From positions 60,522,517 through 60,586,516 of the forward strand of contig NC_079490.1 in assembly GCF_020520425.1 (NCBI RefSeq): a stretch of 64,000 bases of DNA. The letters are read 5' to 3'. The notes under the pieces are model-generated. The model saw only the letters and a list, made by a program, of their open reading frames with translations, made no database searches and had not been told where the DNA came from. The DNA comes from Spinacia oleracea. Taxonomy: Eukaryota; Streptophyta; Magnoliopsida; Caryophyllales; Amaranthaceae. Numbering within the stretch: position 1 is the first letter of the stretch; each line of letters opens with the position of its first letter. The position numbers and the translations under genes were made by a program. Below, piece by piece: positions 56,050 to 64,000 of the stretch.

Positions 56050-59000
56050 TAAGTTGTTAAAAATATGACCTATAATGACTCAATGAGCCTTAAATATGCA
56101 TAAATAGATTCGAATGAGTTTTAGAAAGTTAAAACTATGTATATTAGTCATGTAATAAGAATCAAATGAGTCTTTAGGTTCTTTAGTTCAAAGTTGGGAG
56201 CGGAAATGTCATTTTAGCTCTAAATATGACCTATAACGACCCAATGAGCTTTAAATGTGCACACGTAGATTGGAATGAGTTTTAGAAAGTTAAAACTATG
56301 CATATTAATCATGTAATAAGAATCAAATGAATCCTTAGGTTCTTTAGTTCAAAATTGGGTGAGGAAATGTCATTTTAGCTCTAAACATGACCTATAACGA
56401 CCTAATGAGCCTTAAATGTGCATAAATAGATTCGAATGAGTTTTAGAAAGTTAAAAATATGTATATTAGTCATGTAATAAGAATCAAATGAGTCCTTAGG
56501 TTCTGTAGTTCAAAGTTGGGAGCGAAAATGTTATTTTAGCTCTAAATATGACATATAACGACCTAATGAGCCTTAAATGTGCATAAATAGATTCGAATGA
56601 GTTTTAGAAAGTTAAAACTATAATATTAGTCATGTAATCAGATTCAAATGAGTCCTTAGGTTCTTTAGTTCAAAGTTGGGAGCGGAAATGTCATTTTAGC
56701 TCTAAACATGACCTATAACGACCCAATGAGCCTTAAATGTGCATACGTAGATTGGAATGAGTTTTAGAAAGTTAAAACTATGCATATTAATCATGTAATA
56801 AGAATTAAATGAGTCATTAGGTTCTTTAGTTCAAAGTTGGGAGCGGAAATGTCATTTTAGCTCTAAACATGACCTATAACGACCTAATGAGCCTTAAATG
56901 TGCATACGTAGATTGAAATGAGTTTTAGAAAGTTAAAACTATGCATATTAATCATGTAATAAGAATCAAATGAATCCTTAGGTTCTTTAGTTCAAAGTTG
57001 GGAGCGGAAATGTCATTTTAGCTCTAAACATGACCTATAACGACCCAATGAGCCTTAAATGTACATACGTAGATTGGAGTGAGTTTTAGAAAGTTAAAAC
57101 TATGCATATTAATCATGTAATAAGAATTAAATGAGTCATTAGGTTCTTTAGTTAAAAGTTGGGAGCGGAAATGTCATTTTAGCTCTAAACATGACCTATA
57201 ACGACCCAATGAGCCTTAAATGTGCATACGTAGATTGGAATTAGTTTTAGAAAGTTAAAACTATGCATATTAATCATATAATAAGAATCAAATGAGTCCT
57301 TAGGTTCTTTAGTTCAAAGTTGGGAGCGGAAATGTCATTTTAGCTCTAAACATGACCTATAACGACCTAATGAGCCTTAAATGTGCATAAATAGATTCGA
57401 ATGAGTTTTAGAAAGTTAAAACTATGTATATTAGTCATGTAATAAGAATCAAATGAGTTCTTAGTTTCTTTAGTTCAAAGTTGGGAGCGAAAATGTTATT
57501 TTAGCTCTAAATATGACCTATAACGACCCAATGACCCTTAAATGTGCATACGTAGATTGGAATGAGTTTTAGAAAGTTAAAACTATGCATATTAATCATG
57601 TAATAAGAATCAAATGAATCCTTAGGTTCTTTAGTTCAAAGTTGGGAGCGGAAATGTCATTTTAGCTCTAAACATGACCTATAACGACCCAATGAGCCTT
57701 AAATGTACATACGTAGATTGGAGTGAGTTTTAGAAAGTTAAAACTATGCATATTAATCATGTAATAAGAATTAAATGAGTCATTAGGTTCTCTTGTTAAA
57801 AGTTGGGAGCGGAAATGTCATTTTACCTCTAAACATGACCTATAACGACCCAATGAGCCTTAAATGTGCATACGTAGATTGGAATTAGTTTTAGAAAGTT
57901 AAAACTATGCATATTAATCATATAATAAGAATCAAATGTGTCCTTAGGTTCTTTAGTTCAAAGTTGGGAGCGGAAATGTCATTTTAGCTCTAAACATGAC
58001 CTATAACGACCTAATGAGCCTTAAATGTGCACAAATAGATTCGAATGAGTTTTAGAAAGTTAAAACTATGCATATTAATCATATAATAAGAATCAAATGA
58101 GTCCTTAGTTTCTTTAGTTCAAAGTTGGGTGCGGAAATGTCATTTTAGCTCTGAACATGACCTATAACGACCTAATGAGCCTTAAATGTTTATAAATAGA
58201 TTCGAATGAGTTTTAGAAAGTTAAAAATATGTATATTAGTCATGTAATAAGAATCAAATGAGTCCTTAGGTTCTTTAGTTTAAAGTTGGGAGCGAAAATG
58301 TTATTTTAGCTCTAAATATGACCTATAACGACCTAATGAGCCTTAAATGTGCATAAATAGATTCGAATGAGTTTTAGAAAGTTAAAACTATATATATTAG
58401 TCATGTAATCAGATTCAAATGAGTCCTTAGGTTCTTTAGTTCAAAGTTGGGAGCGGAAATGTCATTTTAGCTCTAAACATGACCTATAACGACCCAATGA
58501 GCCTTAAATGTGCATACGTAGATTGGAATGAGTTTTAGAAAGTTAAAACTATGCATATTAATCATGTAATAAGAATTAAATGAGTCATTAGGTTCTTTAG
58601 TTCAAAGTTGGGAGCGGAAATGTCATTTTAGCTCTAAACATGACCTATAACGACCTAATGAGCCTTAAATGTGCATACGTAGATTGGAATGAGTTTTAGA
58701 AAGTTAAAACTATGCATATTAATCATGTAATAAGAATCAAATGAGTCCTTAGGTTCTTTAGTTCAAAGTTGGGAGCGGAAATGTCATTTTAGCTCTAAAC
58801 ATGACCTATAACGACCCAATGAGCCTTAAATGTGCAAACGTAGATTGGAGTGAGTTTTAGAAAGTTAAAACTATGCATATTAATCATGTAATAAGAATCA
58901 AATGAGTCCTTAGGTTCTTTAGTTCAAAGTTGGGAGCGAAAATGTCATTTTAGCTCTAAACATGACCTATAACGACCCAATGAGCCTTAAATGTGCATAC

Positions 59001-62000
59001 GTAGATTGGAATTAGTTTTAGAAAGTTAAAACTATGCATATTAATCATATAATAAGAATCAAATGAGTCCTTAGGTTCTTTAGTTCAAAGTTGGGAGCGG
59101 AAATGTCATTTTAGCTCTAAACATGACCTTTAACGACCTAATGAGCCTTAAATGTGCATAAATAGAATCGAATGAGTTTTAGAAAGTTAAAACTATGTAT
59201 ATTAGTCATGTAATAAGAATCAAATGAGTCCTTAGTTTCTTTAGTTCAAAGTTGGGAGCGAAAATGTTATTTTAGCTCTAAATATGAGCTATAACGACCC
59301 AATGACCCTTAAATGTGCATACGTAGATTGGAATGAGTTTTAGAAAGTTAAAACTATGCATATTAATCATGTAATAAGAATCAAATGAATCCTTAGGTTC
59401 TTTAGTTCAAAGTTGGGAGCGGAAATGTCATTTTAGCTCTAAACATGACCTATAACGACCTAATGAGCCTTAAATGTGCATAAATAGATTCGAATGAGTT
59501 TTAGAAAGTTAAAAAAATGTATATTAGTCATGTAATAAGAATCAAATGAGTCCTTAGGTTCTTTAGTTCAAAGTTGGGAGCGAAAATGTTATTTTAGCTC
59601 TAAATATGACCTATAATGACCTAATGAGCCTTAAATGTGCATAAATAGATTCGAATGAGTTTTAGAAAGTTAAAACTATATATATTAGTCATGTAATCAG
59701 ATTCAAATGAGTCCTTAGGTTCTTTAGTTCAAAGTTGGGAGGGGAAATGTCATTTTAGCTCTAAACATGACCTATAACGACCCAATGAGCCTTAAATGTG
59801 CATACGTAGATTCGAATGAGTTTTAGAAAGTTAAAACTATATATATTAGTTATGTAATCAGATTCAAATGAGTCCTTAGGTTCTTTAGTTCAAAGTTGGG
59901 AGCGGAAATGTCATTTTAGCTCTAAACATGACCTATAACGACCTAATGAGCCTTAAATGTGCATAAATAGATTCGAATGAGTTTTAGAAAGTTAAAACTA
60001 TGTATATTAGTCATGTAATAAGAATCAAATGAGTCCTTAGTTTCTTTAGTTCAAAGTTGGGAGCGGAAATGTCATTTTAGCTCTAAACATGACCTATAAC
60101 GACCCAATGAGCCTTAAATGTGCATACGTAGATTGGAATTAGTTTTAGAAAGTTAAAACTATGCATATTAATCATATAATAAGAATCAAATGAGTCCTTA
60201 GGTTCTTTAGTTCAAAGTTGGGAGCGGAAATGTCATTTTAGCTCTAAACATAACCTATAACGACCTAATGAGCCTTAAATGTGCATAAATAGATTCGAAT
60301 GAGTTTTAGAAAGTTAAAACTATGTATATTAGTCATGTAATAAGAATCAAATGAGTTCTTAGTTTCTTTAGTTCAAAGTTGGGAGCGAAAATGTTATTTT
60401 AGCTCTAAATATGACCTATAACGACCCAATGACCCTTAAATGTGCATACGTAGATTGGAATGAGTTTTAGAAAGTTAAAACTATGCATATTAATCATGTA
60501 ATAAGAATCAAATGAATCCTTAGGTTCTTTAGTTCAAAGTTGGGAGCGGAAATGTCATTTTAGCTCTAAACATGACCTATAACGACCCAATGAGCCTTAA
60601 ATGTACATACGTAGATTGGAGTGAGTTTTAGAAAGTTAAAACTATGCATATTAATCATGTAATAAGAATTAAATGAGTCATTAGGTTCTCTTGTTAAAAG
60701 TTGGGAGCGGAAATGTCATTTTACCTCTAAACATGACCTATAACGACCCAATGAGCCTTAAATGTGCATACGTAGATTGGAATTAGTTTTAGAAAGTTAA
60801 AACTATGCATATTAATCATATAATAAGAATCAAATGTGTCCTTAGGTTCTTTAGTTCAAAGTTGGGAGCGGAAATGTCATTTTAGCTCTAAACATGACCT
60901 ATAACGACCTAATGAGCCTTAAATGTGCACAAATAGATTCGAATGAGTTTTAGAAAGTTAAAACTATGCATATTAATCATATAATAAGAATCAAATGAGT
61001 CCTTAGTTTCTTTAGTTCAAAGTTGGGTGCGGAAATGTCATTTTAGCTCTAAACATGACCTATAACGACCTAATGAGCCTTAAATGTGCATAAATAGATT
61101 CGAATGAGTTTTAGAAAGTTAAAAAAATGTATATTAGTCATGTAATAAGAATCAAATGAGTCCTTAGGTTCTTTAGTTCAAAGTTGGGAGCGAAAATGTT
61201 ATTTTAGCTCTAAATATGACCTATAATGACCTAATGAGCCTTAAATGTGCATAAATAGATTCGAATGAGTTTTAGAAAGTTAAAACTATATATATTAGTC
61301 ATGTAATCAGATTCAAATGAGTCCTTAGGTTCTTTAGTTCAAAGTTGGGAGCGGAAATGTCATTTTAGCTCTAAACATGACCTATAACGACCCAATGAGC
61401 CTTAAATGTGCATACGTAGATTCGAATGAGTTTTAGAAAGTTAAAACTATATATATTAGTCATGTAATCAGATTCAAATGAGTCCTTAGGTTCTTTAGTT
61501 CAAAGTTGGGAGCGGAAATGTCATTTTAGCTCTAAACATGACCTATAACGACCTAATGAGCCTTAAATGTGCATAAATAGATTCGAATGAGTTTTAGAAA
61601 GTTAAAACTATGTATATTAGTCATGTAATAAGAATCAAATGAGTCCTTAGTTTCTTTAGTTCAAAGTTGGGAGCGAAAATGTTATTTTTGCTCTAAATAT
61701 GACCTATAACGACCCAATGACCCTTAAATGTGCATACGTAGATTGGAATGAGTTTTAGAAAGTTAAAACTATGCATATTAATCATGTAATAAGAATCAAA
61801 TGAGTCCTTAGGTTCTTTAGTTCAAAGTTGGGAGCGGAAATGTCATTTTAGCTCTAAACATGACCTATAACGACCTAATGAGCCTTAAATGTGCATAAAT
61901 AGATTCGAATGAGTTTTAGAAAGTTAAAACTATGCATATTAGTCATGTAATAAGATTAAAATGAGTCCTTAGGTTCTTTAGTTCAAAGTTGGGAGCGGAA

Positions 62001-62297
62001 ATGTCATTTTAGCTCTAAACATTACCTATAACGACCCAATGAGCCTTAAATGTGCATACGTAGATTGGAATGAGTTTTAGAAAGTTAAAAATATGCATAT
62101 TAATCATGTAATAAGAATCAAATGAGTCCTTAGGTTCTTTAGTTCAAAGTTGGGAGCGGAAATGTCATTTTAGCTCTAAACATGACCTATAACGACCTAA
62201 TGAGCCTTAAATGTGCATAAATAGATTCGAATGAGTTTTAGAAAGTTAAAACTATGTATATTAGTCATGTAATAAGAATCAAATGAGTCCTTAGGTT
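56050..62297 (+). repeat. 161-bp satellite array, about 39 copies
   Basis: Head-to-tail units of 160-161 bp (TCATTTTAGCTCTAAA recurs at about 56210, 56371, 56532 and 56692). Two main variants alternate irregularly: one with GCATACGTAGATTGGAATGAG and one with GCATAAATAGATTCGAATGAG. Higher-order copies are visible. The rare word GGTTCTCTTG is at 57786 and 60684, 18 units apart; the rare AAAAAAATG variant is at 59511 and 61121, 10 units apart. There are no coding frames. The array starts inside the CACTA left arm and ends at GTCCTTAGGTTATT (about 62297). Confidence 0.92.
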
Positions 62298-62330
62298 ATT
62301 CTTATAAGCTAATAATCAAAAAACATTTTC

Positions 62331-62464
62331 CTGAATCATCATACCATTGTTTGTTGAGCATAAATGTGATCCTAGTTTCACCCATGCTGAATCCAAGCCA
62401 ATCATTCAAGTGCTCACAGATTGCATAGGTGTAGAAACCAGATGAACCGCGCAACATTATAAAC
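62331..62464 (-). pseudogene. exon of a rhamnogalacturonate lyase-like gene
   Basis: On the minus strand, after an acceptor TTTTCAG (62465-62471), the frame reads FIMLRGSSGFYTYAICEHLN, then DWLGFSMGETRITFMLNKQW and YDDS. The RGSSGFYTYAI block, the acidic/Trp stretch and the ETRI.F.L segment match the N-terminal domain of plant rhamnogalacturonate lyases, which cleave pectin rhamnogalacturonan I. About 45 residues, one exon. The 3' border is not a clear GT donor. No neighbouring exons were recognised, so it is a fragment, perhaps captured by the CACTA element or the edge of a resident relic gene. Confidence 0.65.
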
Positions 62465-62635
62465 CTGAAAACAATTTAATCATTTATCATGAATCAGTTG
62501 GGATTTGGGAAACATCAGACATCAGTGTTGCAACATACTACCTCTAGTTGTCTTAAATCAGAAAACATCAGACATCAACCTCTAGTTTTAGTTGTCAGAA
62601 ATCAGAAAACAACAAACATCAACCTCTAGTTTTAG

Positions 62636-62657
62636 TGTGTGTGTGTGTGTGTGTGTT
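62636..62657 (+). repeat. GT microsatellite
   Basis: Eleven GT units, just after a duplicated phrase (ACATCAACCTCTAGTTTTAGT at about 62573 and 62617). The 66-codon frame spanning it is not convincing as a gene. Confidence 0.85.
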
Positions 62658-62813
62658 GGTTTACACCACTGCAGTGCTGATGAAGCTATCAGCACCAGCA
62701 ATGCAGCCAAGCAAGATCACAGCAGCAACTTCACTGAACCCTTGCTCAGTTCCAACTCAGTTCTAGAACCAAGCTCAACTGATTTCCCTTGAAATCAGGA
62801 GGTTGTTAGAAGT

Positions 62814-63029
62814 TGTTAGAATGTCATTATTTATGATTGTTGTAATATCCTAGCTGTATTAGTTGAGGTTTACAAACAATACGATTGGTTTCAATACATC
62901 ACTCTAGCTTGTATAAATACACTAAACACTGTAATTCAGATTAACATTCAATAATACAAAGATCATTTTCTTCAAATTCTCTCAGTTTTTCTCTCAACTG
63001 AATTCACCCTAGAGGGAGAATTCTCACAT
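62814..63029 (+). mobile_element. candidate short copia-type LTR
   Basis: TGTTAGAATGTC ... TATAAATA (near 62915) ... ACATTCAATAATACAAAGATC ... GAATTCTCACA. The layout (TATA box, polyadenylation-like AATAA region, CT-rich end, TG/CA termini) is that of small copia LTRs. No matching 5-bp flanks were found and no internal region follows, so it is a remnant at best. Confidence 0.4.
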
Positions 63030-64000
63030 TATAATAAAGAAAGATGCCATCTTGAAGCCTGTTCAATAAAACTCAGAGCAATCACGAGACCTCAGCAAAA
63101 CTCATATTTGAGCCTAGGCAGGAAGGAGATCAAACAGTTATGGCAAACAGTATTCTGGAATCGAACCAAATCACATACGAGTAAATATCCTGCAGTGTCA
63201 AATATACAACCTGGAGAAAAATGTACAAAATTTGCTGCAAAATGACACTGTTGTCACAACTTAAAAAACCCTATTCGCTCTTCAGGGTTACCCCACCCCT
63301 AGGAAGAAATGGCATAGTGTTTGCAACCCATATATTTGATTTGATACAATTAAGGTATCAATTCATAGTGTTTGCAACCCATTCAACCAATACCAAAACA
63401 CCAGAATTTTATCACAAAATCACAGGAATGAATATTCTTCTAATCTCAAATATATTAACTAATACTACATATACCTCTTAACTCTAAATAAGTTTCAAAA
63501 AAATTTAACTAAAACACACAGAAAAAATATAATGCATATATATGTATATCATTACATATACCTCTTAACTCTAAATAAGTTTCAAAAAAAATTAGCAAAC
63601 GTGCTCATTTCTTCTCCATCAGGTTAAATGGCTAGAAAATTCTAAATTTTCTTGTACTTATAACTGTATCAGATATACTAATCCAGTTACTTAACTGCGT
63701 ATGTGATCACGCGCTACTAAATCACCATACAACAGTAAAAAATCTAGGTAAAATTTTCGGTACTTCTAGATCAGTTAAAGGGTTCTAGTGGTCAGAATAT
63801 GCGGAAGCAAATTTTGAAGCTACATGTATACAGTCTAAGTTAACTTGGTTTCTGCTTCAATGTTTCACGACCACACACATGAACTGAACTGCTTTATACA
63901 ATATATATTCAGGTTATTTGTTCAGTTGCTGCTTCTTTTCTTTCTTTAGTAACTTCAAGACCAAATCATTAATTGGTGAACAACTCAGGAAAGCAAACTA
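63030..64000. other. no gene recognised
   Basis: AT-rich sequence with small local duplications (TAGTGTTTGCAACCCAT at about 63317 and 63367; ACATATACCTCTTAACTC at about 63467 and 63553). No domain, RNA gene or transposon end was identified. It could be intron of the lyase relic or interior of the third CACTA element. Confidence 0.35.

Larger units (their letters stand above)
55170..64000. mobile_element. third CACTA-type element, left end (right end not seen)
   Basis: CACTAGTGGAAAAAA at 55170 has the same terminal sequence as the element at 20986. It is followed by a 340-bp subterminal region of GAGGCGGGC/GCCCGCCTC and CAACAG words in both orientations (about 55180-55520). The 3 bp before it are ACA. 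No matching right end occurs up to 64000, so the extent is unknown; 64000 is only the window limit. The satellite array follows 500 bp inside. About 55530-56040 holds no gene I can support. Confidence 0.6.

Noticed and set aside
56050-62297. Regularly spaced array considered as a CRISPR-like or tandem gene array
   Set aside because: The units are contiguous 161-bp satellite repeats without unique spacers or open frames, in plant nuclear DNA.
62592-62792. 66-codon frame with Ser-rich end near 62.7 kb
   Set aside because: It crosses a GT microsatellite, has no family match and no supporting context.

Overview
This window is plant nuclear DNA from a heterochromatic, transposon-dense region. I see no intact host gene. 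Almost everything is LTR retrotransposon, CACTA-type DNA transposon, captured pieces of host genes with introns retained, or tandem repeat. The protein families (Tekay/Del chromovirus, Tat-lineage gypsy with a second RNase H, copia of Angela/Tork type, plant mobile domain, plant calmodulin-binding domain, rhamnogalacturonate lyase) point to a flowering plant. The palindromic copia LTR around 30911-32290 resembles a very abundant LTR I recall from Amaranthaceae, spinach in particular. That species hint rests on memory only and is weak.

Layout. 1-6545: two tandem minus-sense copies (about 4.2 kb apart) of the leader of a copia family, with an LTR fragment between them. 6546-31600: one minus-sense copia LTR, split into three pieces by nested insertions. 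The first is a complete 12.7-kb Tekay-type gypsy element (6801-19496, TSD TATTC). The second is a minus-sense solo LTR (19957-30905). It was hit by a CACTA element (20986-29610, TSD AAA), which was itself hit by another CACTA-like element (22350-27647, TSD ACA). These two DNA elements carry fragments of at least five host genes: calmodulin-binding domain, TTC1-like TPR, dual-specificity phosphatase, HAD phosphatase, and one unidentified gene. No transposase is visible.

31601-42388: a plus-sense copia element abuts the minus LTR head to head, forming a palindrome with arms of about 690 bp. Its leader is interrupted by a solo LTR (33284-37940), which carries a hairpin-ended, minisatellite-filled element (34759-36399) and two tRNA-derived SINE-like copies. 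Its gag-pol (40286-42388) is cut by a Tat-lineage gypsy element (42389-46978). The Tat element is truncated inside its second RNase H and joined to a truncated Tekay relative (46979-50150).

50151-55169: start of an unclassified element carrying a decayed, multi-intron plant-mobile-domain gene. A third CACTA end at 55170 breaks that gene. The new element contains about 39 copies of a 161-bp satellite (about 56050-62297), followed by an exon of a rhamnogalacturonate lyase gene on the minus strand and a short copia-like LTR candidate.

The strongest candidates for something undescribed are: (1) an extra acidic ORF upstream of gag, present in both Tekay copies (10544-11230 and 49131-49814), with mostly synonymous divergence and a conserved splice-acceptor-like sequence before its ATG; (2) the TE-like unit with a spliced plant-mobile-domain gene whose short introns are built from TTGTA-type words; (3) the non-autonomous CACTA nest carrying five captured genes; (4) the 161-bp satellite array with nested higher-order duplications inside a CACTA element. 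Most identifiable premature stops in the retroelement genes fit C-to-T (or G-to-A) change of CAA, CAG, CGA or TGG codons, as expected for methylated, silenced DNA.
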